The position numbers and the translations under genes are program-made. This document shows, in pieces, positions 27,600 through 46,074 of a stretch of 64,000 nucleotides of DNA. The stretch's first letter is position 1. Each line of letters opens with the position of its first letter. The stretch comes from Heterohyrax brucei. Taxonomy: Eukaryota; Chordata; Mammalia; Hyracoidea; Procaviidae. The DNA lies in contig CM053142.1 of the NCBI GenBank assembly GCA_028571685.1, positions 68,721,296-68,785,295 of the forward strand, in the 5' to 3' direction. The notes beneath the pieces are model-generated. The model was given only the letters and a program-made list of their open reading frames with translations. It was not told the origin of the DNA and searched no databases.

Positions 27600-29640
27600 C
27601 CTGAAAATATCAGAGGAATAAAGCTGTGGAATGAACCAGCTCTCATACTGAGCCTCTCTGAAACAAAATCCTGGCTGGTTCTGGCCATCACTTCCTGCAA
27701 GACAGGGAACTGAGTGGTACCAAGGGATGCAGGGAAGGGCCTGAGGAAACTTAATCGTGAATATTCAGGACTTGAAGTGTTGGACTTGCCCTCAGGCTAG
27801 GTCATACTGTGCAGAGGGTGACAATACAGGTCCCCTGTAACTCCTAAGGTGTGGAGCCCCATCACTGAGATGTTCAGCCCAGGGACCACATGGAGGGTGG
27901 CGGGGTTGGGCAGCCCAGTTCCTCAGAGTGGGAAGGCACCCAATAGTAGATAGGGGCCGCCTGTGGGGAGCTCTGACCACTAGAGGGGGCTGATGTCCCA
28001 TAGGACTGCATGCTGGACACTGGTGGAGGTGGAGTGGACGAGTCTCAAGGTTGTACCCTCTGTGGGCCTCCACTGAGCTCTGTATGTTCCTGGAGTCCCT
28101 CTGCTATCCTGCACAGTTGCATTGCTAAAAGGATTTCTGTTCTGTTTGGCCACAGCCCATTTCTCTCTGTCCTGTTTTCTTGGTCCCTGACACCTCACCA
28201 TTTTCAGTTGAAAGTGCTTCTTGCCTTTCTCCTCTGTGCCTCTTAATTTCGGTGTAGGCATCTTGTCTTTCATCTGTCTCCTGTCTTCTCTGCCTAGCAA
28301 GACTTTCTGTCCCTTATGGGGCTCAAGATACTTTCTCTGCGGTCCATGACTTCATTTTGCCTCAGTAACTCCCAGACTTACCAGGATCACTCTGGTTCTG
28401 GTTTGAGTCACATTTCCTAACCAATGTCTTTTTCTTCCTTCTTTGCTCAGTTCCTTTCTGATAGCCATGTCCCGCCCCCTCCTCAGGTACTGGGTCGGAT
28501 TGGGTTACAGCTAGCTGTGCCTGGGCCTCCCAGGCCCTTCTTTCTATTTTCCCTTTGTGCTGTTGCCTGGAGACCAGTGGGTTGTGGGGGGCTGGAGTCA
28601 GAAAGGAGAGCTGGGTGAGGATGGTGAGAGGTGTGTGGAATGCTCCCTAGGAATTGGATCGGGGGGGAGGGGGATAGGCCCCCTTTCTTTACTGACTCTC
28701 AGATGTGTCTGTCATCATCCTTGCCCACCTCTTAGTGGTGAAACAATAGGACAGATCTCATCCTAGAAGGGAGATGGAAGAGCCTGGGCCAAGGGCCCAG
28801 CAGGAGACTGAACTGAGAAATGCTAAAAGAGAGGAAATGCAGTCGGGATGGGGGGGCAGGTAGGAGGAGTCTCGGAACAGACTTGGGAGGTGGGGTGGTC
28901 AGGAGGAATGAGGTGGTCCTTGAATACTAAGGCAAGAAGTCTGGAGAGTACAGGGCCATAGGCTGGCCTTGTCTTAGGAAGGCTGGGGAGGGATAAGGAA
29001 GACGAGTATGGAGTGGTAAGTGAATGCTAACCAACTTGAGGGGCTTGAGGGTGATGCTTTATTCCTAGGCCAAGGAAGCCTTCTTGTTCTTGAATCCAAG
29101 TAAGAGCTTTTAGATCCTCCCAGACATTTGTTGTCAGAACCTGGCCCAAGAAACTGCAGCAACATCTACTGAGTTACTACAGAGTCAACCTCCTTCCCTC
29201 CCAGAAGGCAGGAGATCCTGCCAGTTCAGGGCTTAACCCTGTCTGCTGGCTGGCCTAACCCCACAAGCAACTGTACCCCTACATCAAACTTGGAGAGCTG
29301 AGGGCTCCTGATCCAGACTCCAGCTCCAGCTCTTCCTGTTTTCCAGCCTGTCTCCCTCCCTTTCTCTGGCCTTCCCAATCTCAGCAGCCAAAAATCACCC
29401 AGTGTCTTGGTGTCCTTTGTCCTGGGAGATGGAGCTGCTAAATGTGGGCCCAGGGAGGGAGCCCAGAAGAAGGCAGCTTGTGGGGTGCTGGCTTCATGGC
29501 TGAAGACCAGGAATGGCCAGCAGATTGAAAGCCTCAGAGGCTGCTTGGGGAGCAGAGGAGGGTGGAGGTAGGAAGGGCTTTTGGTTCCTCCTGCCATTGT
29601 CTCCACCTTAGAATGGGGTCAGGGGACTAGGCCACTTAGG
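27600..29640. other. ENO2-ATN1 interval, no gene identified
   Basis: No conserved coding exon or recognisable RNA gene. GC content is moderate. Human ATN1 has a far-upstream alternative non-coding first exon close to ENO2; a counterpart could lie here, but I cannot place it from sequence alone. Confidence 0.4.
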
Positions 29641-30900
29641 GATTCGGCTCTACACTGAGCCTAATCCCCTCTCACCCTTTCTCCATGCTCCACAATCAGT
29701 GGGGACTTCAAACAGATTTAAGAATGAAAACGGAGAAGCCACCAGATGAAAGGACCTGAGGGTGCTAGTCTCCCTTTCATCTTATAAGTTGTATTTCTTA
29801 CCCTGACTTGGGCAGGTTTTCCCCTATGTCTATGATTTCCTTCAAATGCTGTCCCTTCTCTTGCCTTCCCTATCAATGTCTTTCCCTCCTTCATATAGCC
29901 CTCAAAGGCCTTTCTAATTTTTCCAATCCTCTTCAAATCTCCACCCCTCTCCTGCCCCCAATTCTGCGTACCTTGTCCTGTCAACACAGGTCCTAAGTTC
30001 TCTTATCCCTAGAATCCAGCCACCCCTGTGTCTTCCACCCTGTTGATGCCCCCAAAGACCCAATCTCTAGAATAGCATCTGCCCTGCCTTCATGTCTTCC
30101 TTAGGGCTCCTCATGCTTTCTCTGCCGTCTTCATGCTGACATTTCCTCCTGGCTTTTCTCTCCAGCTTTCCTTCATCATCCCCAAATTCTTATATTCCCT
30201 ATTCCTTCCCCAACACGAGTCACCCATTAAACTACTGTCTCAGAGACGTCATCGTCATATACATGGCTCCATCTTTTAGATCTCTTCCTTTCTATAGACC
30301 CTAAACTTTCATCCCATTCTGTTCGGTGACAGCTCCCCCAAACTCTAATTCACCTCTGCCAGACCTAATCACCCCAAGTTTCTTTCATCTTATTTCCACA
30401 CATCTCACTGTCCCCAAAGACCCCTGTAGTTCCATTTTTCAGTCTCTTTCTGTCTAACCCTTTTATTCCAATCTGTACCCTAGTACCTCCAAACTCCTCC
30501 CACTTCACTTCTGTCACAAACCTCGTTGCCCCCAAACTTCTCGAGCTTCCCCTGTTATCTGTCCTTACAACCCACAGCCCCTCCTGCCCAGCTGTCTCCC
30601 GCATCAGGCCCACGGGCTCCCTACATTCCGCCACCGCGAACCCCTCCCTGCGTCCCGGCCCCCTCGGCCTCGGTCTCGGCCAACTCGTACAGCGAGCGCC
30701 TCCCCCTCTCCAGATCCCCCTCCCTCCCCCTCCTCGCAGCTCGCTCGCGCTCCCTCCCTCGCGTCTCCCTTCAGGCCCCTCTCTCCTCCGTTCCTCCGCG
30801 CTCCCTCCTTCTCCGTCTTCCTCCCTTCTCCCATCCCCCTCTCCCAAGCTCCCTCCCTTCGCAGTCCGCTTTCCTGTGCGAGTCGTCGGACGCGCCGCCC
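29640..30900 (+). repeat. Long pyrimidine-rich stretch with recurring CCCCAAA cores
   Basis: On the + strand this stretch is strongly C+T biased. A CCCCAAA-like core followed by a T/C run recurs at about 30,050, 30,180, 30,337, 30,372, 30,411, 30,486 and 30,530, suggesting a heavily diverged tandem array. The right end merges into the ATN1 CpG island. Confidence 0.5.
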
Positions 30901-31560
30901 AGCCCGCCCGCCGCCCGCAGCCCCGCGCCTGGCCGGGGCTTCGGGCCAGGACCTATTTAGGGGGGCCGCTTGCGTTGGGGAGGGGCTAGGAGGGGGTGAA
31001 GAAAAGGACTGCACGGGAAGGGGCGGGGGCTGCGGGCAGAGGCCACCGAGAGGGCCCGGGATCGCGCGGGTGCGGGCTGCGCGGGGCCGGCGCGGCGGGC
31101 GGGCGGCGGCGGCGGATCCGAGCGGCCGGAGGGCCGGCGGGCCGCGGGGCCGGCGCGGCGCGGCCGCTGCATTTGGGCGGCGGGGGAGGAGGCGCGACTG
31201 GGGAGGGGGCAAGCGAGAGTGGGATCGGGATTTGATCCGGCGGCCGGCGGGCGATAGCGGCCCCGTGGGGAGGAAAAGGGAGATGGGGGCCGCCCTCCGG
31301 GGGGGTCGGGGACGCCGCCGTCGCCGTCGCGGCTGCGACTGAAGCCGGAAAGAGGAGAGGGGGGCGGGGAGTGGCCGCCGCCGCCCCCCGGAGGCGCCGG
31401 AGCCCGGAATCGCGCCCGGAGCCAGCCGGCCGTCCCGAGCTACAACCAGGTAAGCTGTGCCGCCGCCCGGGCCTCGGGCCGGCCGGGTTCTGGCCCGCGG
31501 CTCCCCACCCCCGCCCCTCCTAGCTCCCCCTCCCTTCGCTACCGCCTCCATTTGTTATTT
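30600..31560 (+). promoter_or_regulatory. ATN1: ATN1 CpG island, promoter and non-coding exon 1
   Basis: Extremely CpG-rich block with many GC boxes. A non-coding first exon ends at the donor CAG|GTAAGC (exon end 31,449) after 'cccgagctacaaccag'. Its start is not determinable by eye; it probably lies at 31,200-31,350. There is no convincing TATA box. Confidence 0.75.
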
Positions 31561-33039
31561 TCCCGGATTCCGTCCCCCTACTGCGGGCCCTGCCTAGCCT
31601 GAGGCTGGGGGCTAGGGGTGGGGTGGCCTCGAGGAGGGACTGGGGCCTGGGCACCCAGTGGATCGGGAAGGCTGAGAGAAGTCGGAGAGGCTCCGGAGGA
31701 GCACTGGTAGAACAAGGGGGTAGCCAGGACCCCGGCACCAGAAGAGGGGGAACGCCGAGGTGGGGATGTGGGAGTGTAGGCGAAGGAAAAACGGTGTTGT
31801 CCGTGAGGGGGATTAGGGCGACGGCAGAAAGGATTGGAGAGGTGGCATCAGTGTGGGGCGTGAGGGCTCCAGGAAAAGCCTCAAAGGCCCAGAGCCTGGG
31901 TTTCAGGGCCAGGGGTTGGGGTGTTAGGAACAGAAGAGAAATGGGAAATGGGGAAAGGGGTGTGGTAGGTGGCAAGAGAGGGATTGTAGCTGATGGGGAA
32001 GGGAAATGGAACCTGAGGAAAGGGAGGCTCAGAAAGGGGCAAGGAGAGATCCATTTTTGAAAGGAACAGCCAGGGGTTTTAGGCAGTTGGAGTGGGAAGA
32101 TGATGCCTTTGTGAGTCATTTTTCTTTCCCTTACTGCGGGTCACCTCTGACCCTGTTTTTTCAATCCGAGACACAGTTTCTTCGTGGAGAGAGGCACTGG
32201 GGCCCAGTAATGTGAGTCTTCCTGAAACTGATGAGGAGGGAGACGGGAGCATTGAAGGGAGAGTTAGAGAGAAAGGGTTTCTGGGAGGTTAGAAAGAGGA
32301 GAGAACTGGGTAGCTTTATAGGCACTTCAAACAAGTTGTGACCCCACCCTTAAATCCCCAGAGCACTGCTTGCCCCTGTTGGGGAGGACCCTTTATTGGG
32401 GGATATTCATTACTGTTTTGAACTCTAAGGTCTTTTTGTGCCAGATGGATCCCTGGGATGGACTCTTGTGGGTGAGGGGAGGTGGGAGATTTACCATTTT
32501 GTTGCCATGGCAGTGGTCGAAGTGGGATGTCCAAATAGGTGAGGGGACCTCAGTGTGTGCCTGTGTCTTTGGGATGCAGCACGGCCTTAAATTCTTAGCT
32601 CTTGGCTGAGTTTTGGAAGATGTTTCTGGTGCTGCTGGTGGATGGGAGCTCCCCAGAGGGTGCGCTCCCATCCAGCAATCTGTTGGAATAGGTAGACATG
32701 TTTCTTGCGGGTAATAGGTATGTCTCCAAGTCCCTCTTCCCAGATGTGGTAGGAGGATGAAAATGCTCGTTATACCGTCTTTCGGCCGTTCTTTCTGGCA
32801 TCTGTCTCCCTAATTATTAAAGATTTTTTACACAGTAGTTTTGTTTCTCTGCCCTGAATTACTTCCATTTTTTTTAAACTTGAATTTCTCTTTGAGTTTC
32901 CCTTCCTGGGATGTATCCCTTTTCCTCTTTCCCAAACTGACCCCACAGTGACCCTTTTCCTCAGCTGACCTTCAACTTTTTGCTTCCCTGACCTTGTAGG
33001 AATGACTGGGCTCACCCAGGGGAGTGGGCTGTGGCACAG

Positions 33040-33185
33040 CCTGGTGCAGTGGAAGTACTCTGGAATGGGAATCAGGAGACTTGGGTCTAAGCTTGGTTGT
33101 GCCTCTGTGACCTTGGGCAAGTCAGTTCTCTGTCTTTGAGCTTCAGCTTCACTGTAAGATGAGACGAAAGTAGACTAGATTTCTG
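33040..33185 (+). mobile_element. MIR SINE, ATN1 intron 1
   Basis: 'gtgcctctgtgaccttgggc' and 'aagtcagttctctgtctttg' are the conserved MIR core. Confidence 0.75.
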
Positions 33186-33429
33186 TGGCCCCTCTGACAA
33201 CCCTGGATTCTAAGGTGGTTTAAGGCAGTGTGGGCTGGTCTGGGCTGCATCATTATCTAGGAGACTTGAAACTGCTTTGCTAGTCAGGCAGGTCTTGGAG
33301 GGAGAAGGGCTCAGCCAGTGATCCTGAAATTCACCCTGCAGGTCCCTCCTAGAAAGCCTGGTGACTCAGTTGTATTTCTTCTGATAGCTTTCTTATAAGA
33401 AACCGCCCCAAAACAGTTGACATCACGTG

Positions 33430-34290
33430 GTTCTTTTTCTGAAGTAGATCACCAGGCCTTCCAAGGCATTTCTGGGTAGACTCAAAGTTCCCACCTTTTG
33501 GTTGGTAGTTGAGTGTTTTAACTGTGCATACCCACAGACTTCAGCCTTCTCATACTTCTCCCTGCTTTTCCTTTTCTTGCTGAGGCACTCTTGTCCTTTT
33601 TCTCACAACCCTTTTCCAGTTTCCCAAATCAAGGTGAACGTGCTTAGTGTATTGCCAGACACATAAAAACCAAACCCACTGCTGTCGAGTGGATTCCAAT
33701 GCATAACAACACTATAGGACTGAGTAGAACTCCTCCATAGAGTTTCCGAGGAGCACCTGGCAGATTGGAACTGCTGACCTTTTTGGTTAGCAGATGCAGT
33801 ACTTAACTTTATGCCACCAGGGTTCTGCCAGACACATAGTAGGTGCTTTATAAATATCGGCACCTAGGTGACGCAGTGGTTAAGAGTTCGTGCGTTTGTT
33901 CATCTGCTAACCAAAACGTCAGCAGTTTGAATCTACCAGGTGCTTGGTCCTATAAGGTTGCTATAAGCTGAAATTGACTTGATAGCACCAAGTTTTTGTT
34001 GGTAAATATTAGTTACAGTGACTGGCTGCTAGGACAAGGAGTTTAGCTCAACTGGTGCTCAAACACCATAGGTTCAGAAACATACATACAGTCCAACCCT
34101 GGTCTCCCTTTATCTTGGTATTACTTGTGTACCCTTCAGTGACTGTAGTGGTTAAGAGCTGTGTGATGGCTAACCATTGGCAGTTCAAGTCCACCGGGTG
34201 CTCCTTGGAAACTCTAGGGGGCAATTCTACTCTGTCCTATAGAGTCATTATGAGAGTTGGAATCCATGGGGCTGCAGTGGGCTTTTTTTT
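33430..34290. mobile_element. Cluster of four AfroSINE copies, ATN1 intron 1
   Basis: An old minus copy at about 33,430-33,540; a young minus copy at 33,666-33,825 flanked by the 13-bp direct repeat TGCCAGACACATA (33,653-33,665 and 33,826-33,838), inserted into an old MIR/L2-like end; a plus copy at about 33,860-34,000; a plus copy at about 34,140-34,285 ending in a T-rich run. Confidence 0.85.
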
Positions 34291-35334
34291 TTTTAACTTC
34301 AATGCTGAAATTGTTAACTTAATCAGATTTCAATTGATTAAAAAACGTTGAGGTGAGGGGGAAGGGCACACAGATTGCTGTGTTCTCAGATACATTCTTG
34401 TATTTCTCTGGCCTTTGGATCTCCTGGCTGATTTGGTGAACGGTTCTGTGATGGGAGGACAGAGGGGTGCTGTGCTTTACCGGCAGAGATCACAGCCAGT
34501 CACAGTCATATTGTGCTTTTGTTTAGATTGCTTTTTTTTCTTTTGTGATACTGAGTTCTGTCCTTTGAATTTTTTGAGTTGACAATATTTTAAAGCCAAT
34601 TTACACAACAATTCAAAAATGTGGTAGTAGTTGTAGTTGAGGGAAAAAATTATTTTTCTACCAGGTAGAGCATTACTAGAAAGTTTAGAAGAACTGGGAC
34701 TTTGTACCAGCTATTTTGTGGTTTTTAAGTAAATTGTCATAAAGTTTCCTGGAAAGATTATGCTCACCTTTCCCCTCTCATCTCAGAAAGATTCAGTGGA
34801 AGTATGCTGAGAAGTGATTATGTTCTGTATTCCTTGGGAAAAGATACTGTAGTATGTGCAGATGCCATGTACCTAGCCAAGTCCCCTAACTCAGAATGGA
34901 TGGGTGAACTTACTTGGTTCCCACCGAGGCCAACAGCACTTAATTCAAGAAGACCTATTAAAGTTAGTGGGCATAAAGGTGAATAAGAAGAAAAGAAGGT
35001 CTGCAGATAAAAGCCATTTGTGGAGGGTACAGAAAGGAAGGAGGAAACAGTAAGAAATTTGTCTTTCGTCTCAGAAGGTGTAATATGGAGAAACATGACA
35101 CCTAGAGCAAGAATTACAAACAAATGCAGACAAAAATAGCTGGATTTACACACACTCATACACATGTTCTGTGATTTGGGGATACCTGGGTTTGGTCTTG
35201 GGATTGGTAGGCCCGTGCTCCTTTGTATTGTAGGATGGAACCTTCTTAACTGTTCTGATGTGAAAAAGAATCTTTTCAGATCTCTGGGACTGATCTAGGC
35301 CTTCTGAGAATACTCCCTACCAGCTCCTCAAGAG

Positions 35335-35560
35335 TACAGTAGATTATAGATGAATGAGCATTGACTTGGAAGTCAGAGAGATGTGGGCTTGATTCTGCCT
35401 CTGTCATTGACTACCTGTGTGAAGTTTATTAAGTCACAATGACATTCTTTGATCCTCAGTTTCCTCATCTACATAATGGGAAAAATAATGAGAATATTTA
35501 CCTTTCAGAGTTGATTATAAATACTAAATTGTATATTTAAAGGGCTTAAAGATACCCTGC
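35335..35560 (+). mobile_element. MIR SINE, ATN1 intron 1
   Basis: 'gacttggaagtcagagagat' then 'cctcagtttcctcatctaca' match the MIR order. Confidence 0.75.
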
Positions 35561-35924
35561 AAATTAATACAGTAGCTTCATTTCTGTATGCTCTTGTAAA
35601 GTTCTGTGGAATTTGTGCATACAGGTAGTCCTTAGGGACCATCAAGGGTAAAACAGTGTAGTCTTCCGGATTGGGGCCCATTGGTACAACCTGAGTTTTT
35701 TGCCTTCCCCAGGGATGAAAGAGGTACTGTGAATAGCTTCTCTCTCCTTCACTTGTAGATGAGCTGAGGTAGCCTGTGGGACAAGCTGGCAATTTCATTT
35801 TGTGCCTGTCCCTTGGCCCAGAGGCCAAAGGCTAGGGAGCTTATTCAGTCCTCTGGCAAGCATAATAGTATCACTCTCAGACACCGCTTCCCAATTTGAA
35901 GACTCCAATTGTCTCTTTCCACAG

Positions 35925-36091
35925 GTTTCACTGAAGAGAGACCCTGCAAGTTCCAGATACCTACACTGGAAACTTGGAAATCCTGCTTCCTACTTCCCAG
36001 GCCATAGCCACAGGGAACTTGGGGTGAAGGAGGGGAGTTTCTGTATTCAGCTGCCCAGGCAGAGGAGAATGGGGTCTCCACAGCCTGAAGA
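35925..36091 (+). other. ATN1: ATN1 5' UTR part of exon 2
   Basis: Acceptor 'ctctttccacag' ends at 35,924; 167 nt of leader precede the ATG. An upstream ATG inside the leader ('agaatggggtctcc', 36,069) is followed in its own frame by a stop overlapping the start region. Confidence 0.8.
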
Positions 36092-42853
<6,762 letters not shown>

Positions 42854-43305
42854 AACTTGCGACCAAGAGAGCACCTATAGTCCTTGTGTCTGGACCTTAG
42901 AGGACCCCTCCGGCCTGTCACAAAGAACCCAGGAGAGATTACTGCTCAATTGCAGGGCCTTGGCAGCTGAGCAGTGGGGAAGAGGAAGGGACAGACAGAA
43001 GACCAAGGCTGGTGTGGGAAGGTGGGGAGGTGGGGAGGGGGAGCAGAAGCGCACAGTATCTTGGACCAGGTCCCTCTTCCTTGGACCCCAGCTTTCCTCC
43101 TCCCCCAAGCCCAGCCCTTGGTGGCCCTCCTTGACCCTGTTGGTGTGATTATTTCATCTGTTAGATGTGGCTGTTTTGCGTAGCATCGTGTGCTGACCCT
43201 GCTACCCGCCCAATTCCCTGTGTGCGCGCCCCCTGCAATGTATACCCCTCCCCTTCTTCCACATTAATAATTTATATATATAAATATCTATATGATGGTC
43301 TTTAA
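42854..43305 (+). other. ATN1: ATN1 3' UTR
   Basis: About 450 nt ending in an AT-rich block (43,262-43,295) with TTAATAATTTATATATATAA. No canonical AATAAA is present; TATAAA, a known weak variant, lies at about 43,279. The AT block closely follows what I remember of the human ATN1 end. Confidence 0.7.
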
Positions 43306-44002
43306 GAACTTCCCAACTGAAACCAAACAAACATCCTCACGACTTCCCAGGAAGATGGCTGCGACTCTTTCTTTGCGGGCTCTTGGGGTGGGGGTAGGAC
43401 TCTGGCAGCAGTGCCCAGAGAAAAAGGTGTGGAATCAGAGAGACTGGTAGGGAAATTCAAGCAACAGGACCTGAGGAAGGACCATGCAGAGCTGGAGAGG
43501 GGATCTTTGAAATGGGGTTCTACAAGGGGAGTGGCCATGCCCCACCTGGGGTGCTTCCACAGCCAGCCCTTCAAGGCTGAAGAAGACAAGCTGTTAAAGG
43601 CCCACCCGTGCCTTGATCGTGTTTAAGGAATGGCCCTGAGCCCTTGGGGGTGTTTTTGCCACTGTTCCACAACTAAGGGTCACCTGAATTCTCTGGGCGG
43701 GTTTCGGAGCTGGATCCCTAATGTGGAAGAGTTTGAGACACAGTTAATGAAATGGGAGTGGGGATAGTCGATGTGATTAGAACTTTAATTACCCTCCCGT
43801 TTGAAGAGACAGCTGTTGACAACTCTAAACGCCTAGAAATAAGTGTGATAAACTGCAGCGCCCGCCCCCCAAACAGGGCCATTTTAGGAACGCGCGAGAA
43901 CTGCGCTTGCTCCTGACTTTTATTGCTGCGAATCAGAGTCTTCGTTCTTAGAAACCACAGGGGTGTGGCCGGGTGCTATCTCAGCCAATCAAAATCAGGC
44001 TA

Positions 44003-44010
44003 ATTTGCAT
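44003..44010 (-). promoter_or_regulatory. RNU7-1: U7 distal sequence element: perfect octamer
   Basis: ATTTGCAT (reverse of ATGCAAAT), the Oct-1 site, about 220 bp upstream of the U7 start. This is the standard position of the DSE in snRNA promoters. Confidence 0.88.
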
Positions 44011-44120
44011 AGGCTCGCAACAAACGTTCACGAGTTCTAGCTATGAATGATTTCAATTTCTTAGAATATTCCTTCTGTTGGAAGTTTGTGTGCTGTGTTG
44101 CGTAGAAACTAGCGATGAGT

Positions 44121-44121
<1 letters not shown>

Positions 44122-44151
<30 letters not shown>
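44122..44151 (+). repeat. A30 homopolymer inside the U7 promoter
   Basis: Thirty A in a row, between the DSE and the PSE. No SINE body precedes it, so it is not obviously a retroposon tail. Length is uncertain because of sequencing. Confidence 0.95.
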
Positions 44152-44155
<4 letters not shown>

Positions 44156-44165
44156 CGCTGTCAAC

Positions 44166-44183
44166 TCACCCTTAGCGATAGAG
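44166..44183 (+). promoter_or_regulatory. RNU7-1: U7 proximal sequence element
   Basis: TCACCCTTAGCGATAGAG closely follows the vertebrate snRNA PSE consensus and lies 43-60 bp before the RNA start, as required for SNAPc binding. There is no TATA box after it, as expected for a Pol II snRNA gene. Confidence 0.85.
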
Positions 44184-44225
44184 GAGCCTCGGGATAACCT
44201 ATGTTCTCTCCAAGCTGACTTCCTT

Positions 44226-44287
44226 TAGTGTTACAGCTCTTTTAGAATTTGTCTAGTAGGTTTTCCGGTTTTTTCCGGAAGGCCCTT
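44226..44287 (+). ncRNA. RNU7-1: U7 snRNA gene
   Basis: This RNA base-pairs with the histone downstream element and directs 3' processing of replication-dependent histone pre-mRNA. Order of parts: histone-pairing 5' end AGTGTTACAGCTCTTTTAG (44,227-44,245), the special U7 Sm site AATTTGTCTAG (44,246-44,256) that recruits Lsm10/Lsm11, and a 3' hairpin. The hairpin has a 10-bp stem (44,259-44,268 with 44,275-44,284, two G-U pairs) and a T6 loop. Relative to the human RNA as I remember it, several stem bases differ while pairing is kept, which argues for function. A 3'-box-like 'gctttcaataacaga' follows at 44,298-44,312. With DSE and PSE in place it is likely the true gene, not one of the many U7 pseudogenes. 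It lies between ATN1 and C12orf57 as in human. Confidence 0.95.
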
Positions 44288-44297
44288 CACGTATGTT

Positions 44298-44312
44298 GCT
44301 TTCAATAACAGA
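44298..44312 (+). terminator. RNU7-1: U7 3' box
   Basis: GCTTTCAATAACAGA fits the snRNA 3' box pattern GTTTN0-3AAARNNAGA with small deviations, about 11 nt after the mature end; Integrator-dependent 3' formation is inferred. Confidence 0.65.
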
Positions 44313-44549
44313 ACTGTTGGTTTTGTGTTGTATGTGCTTTGTTCTTGGTGTTCAGTTGTAAACACTTCAAGGTTTCTAAGCTTTCGTGCTGAAACTCGGA
44401 TTTGGGTTCGTGTGCGCGGTAGTGGCTTCCGGCTACGGCTGATGCTGCTTCCCATCAGCCCCCTCCGGCCGTGGGAGCTTCTCTGGGGAGGTGACTGACT
44501 GCGGAGCTTTCCCGCAGCGTTGCTACACGTGCAGTTTCTGTAGTTCTAA

Positions 44550-46001
44550 ATGGCGTCTGCCTCAGCCCAACCCGCGGCCCTGAGCGCCGAACAGGCCAAG
44601 GGTGAGAAGTACCGCTCATCACTGGGGTGGACTGCCTGCTGAGGGTGGGTGGAATACAGTCGAGGATGGGGAAGGCGATGGCTGCACTCGACAGGGGTAG
44701 GGAGTGGGGGGCGCCACGTACCATTACTTCTTTGCTAAGTGGGGTCTTGGCACCCTAGAGCGAGGGATTCTGGGACCGAATTTATCGGATTATTAATGCC
44801 TCAGTCTCCTAATTCTCTGTCCCTTCCCCTGTTCTCTTAATCGGGCTCGCCGGTGGTGCTCCAACGCCTACCATGGGACACTTTACTGGGGTACCTCTGG
44901 GGTGCAGTGGTCCTGGCCGAGGTCATCCAGGCGTTCTCGGCCCCGGAGAATGCCGTGCGCATGGACGAAGCTCGGGACAACGCGTGCAACGACATGGGCA
45001 AGATGCTGCAATTTGTTCTGCCGGTGGCCACGCAGATTCAGCAGGAGGTCATTAAAGCCTATGGCTTCAGCTGCGACGGGGAAGGTGGGTTGGACGGGTG
45101 GCGTCAAGCGGGGTCTGGTGAGAGGACGTTGGGATCGGTTGGGCCCTTGAATTGCCGTTCCCATTGTTGCCACATGGTGGCAGCCACAGTCTGACTAACA
45201 GTATTCGCACTCGGGGCACAGGGTCTACCCTGAACTTGTGCCTGCCGAAGGCCTACAGGTGCATTTTGTAGTTGCTGTTAATCACTTTAATATCCCTATT
45301 AATCTAATATCCTATTTTAAGATGAGAAACAGACTCCCATAGTCAAGTGACCGGGGTCACAGCAGGATTGGACTTGAACCCGCTAGTGCTAGCCTTTTAG
45401 TGAGAAGCTGCATGGTGATGGCTTGCTCTACAGCTCCTCCGAGGTGTTGAAACAGTCATCTATGAGTGTTGGTTGTTGGTGATGAAATTCTCCTTGTGAG
45501 ATCATGCACCTCCACAGCCTCCGTGTGCCCTGTTGTAGACCTTGGACCTCTCGGATGTTTATCCTTTGGATTTTTGTGACTAAAGTGCTCAGTGGTTCAC
45601 CTGAGAATGAGACACACACTGGCTTTGGGATGTTTATTCACTGTGTTCCCATCCATCTGTGTGCAGTGTAGACCAGGAAGTGGTTAATCCAAACCATACT
45701 GGAGAGAGGCCAACCTGTGTCCTGTTTTGCAGATAGCAACCTGGCCAGTTGGGAACAGGCAGTGACTCATATCCCATCTACTTACCCCTCCCACCATTTG
45801 GGGCATGCAGGTCCCCAGGGTGTGGTTGATTCTCCACTCCCCTTTACAGGTGTCCTGAAATTTGCCCGCTTGGTGAAGTCCTACGAAGCTCAGGATCCTG
45901 AGATTGCCAGCCTGTCAGGCAAGCTGAAGGCTCTGTTCCTGCCGCCGATGACACTGCCACCCCATGGGCCTGCTCCAGGGGGCAGCGTGGCTGCCTCCTG
46001 A
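44550..46001 (+). CDS. C12orf57: C12orf57 (protein C10), 126 aa, 3 exons
   Basis: Coding exons: 44,550-44,601; 44,908-45,084; 45,850-46,001. Phases join to exactly 126 codons, the human length. The protein (MASASAQPAALSAEQAK..., with LAEVIQAFSAPENAVRMDEA and GKMLQFVLPVATQIQQEVIK) is nearly identical to human C10. It is a small, mostly helical protein without a recognised catalytic motif. Loss in people causes Temtamy syndrome with corpus callosum defects; its biochemical role is poorly defined. The start is fixed by the ATG in 'tctaaatggcgtctgcc' and conserved splice phases. The promoter lies in the 260 bp after U7. Confidence 0.97.
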
Positions 46002-46068
46002 GAGACTTGGCCCTCCCCTGTGTCCTGTGCGGCTTCGGGGAGTGGAAAACCTTAGCCGCCCAAAGGGT

Positions 46069-46074
46069 AATAAA
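46069..46074 (+). terminator. C12orf57: C12orf57 polyadenylation signal AATAAA
   Basis: Canonical signal 68 nt after the stop codon, giving a very short 3' UTR. Confidence 0.92.

Noticed and set aside
30604..31551. A 315-codon minus-strand open frame over the ATN1 CpG island
   Set aside because: CpG-rich DNA lacks stop codons by composition; the translation is Arg/Pro/Gly repeat with no homology that I recognise and no splice or poly(A) signals.
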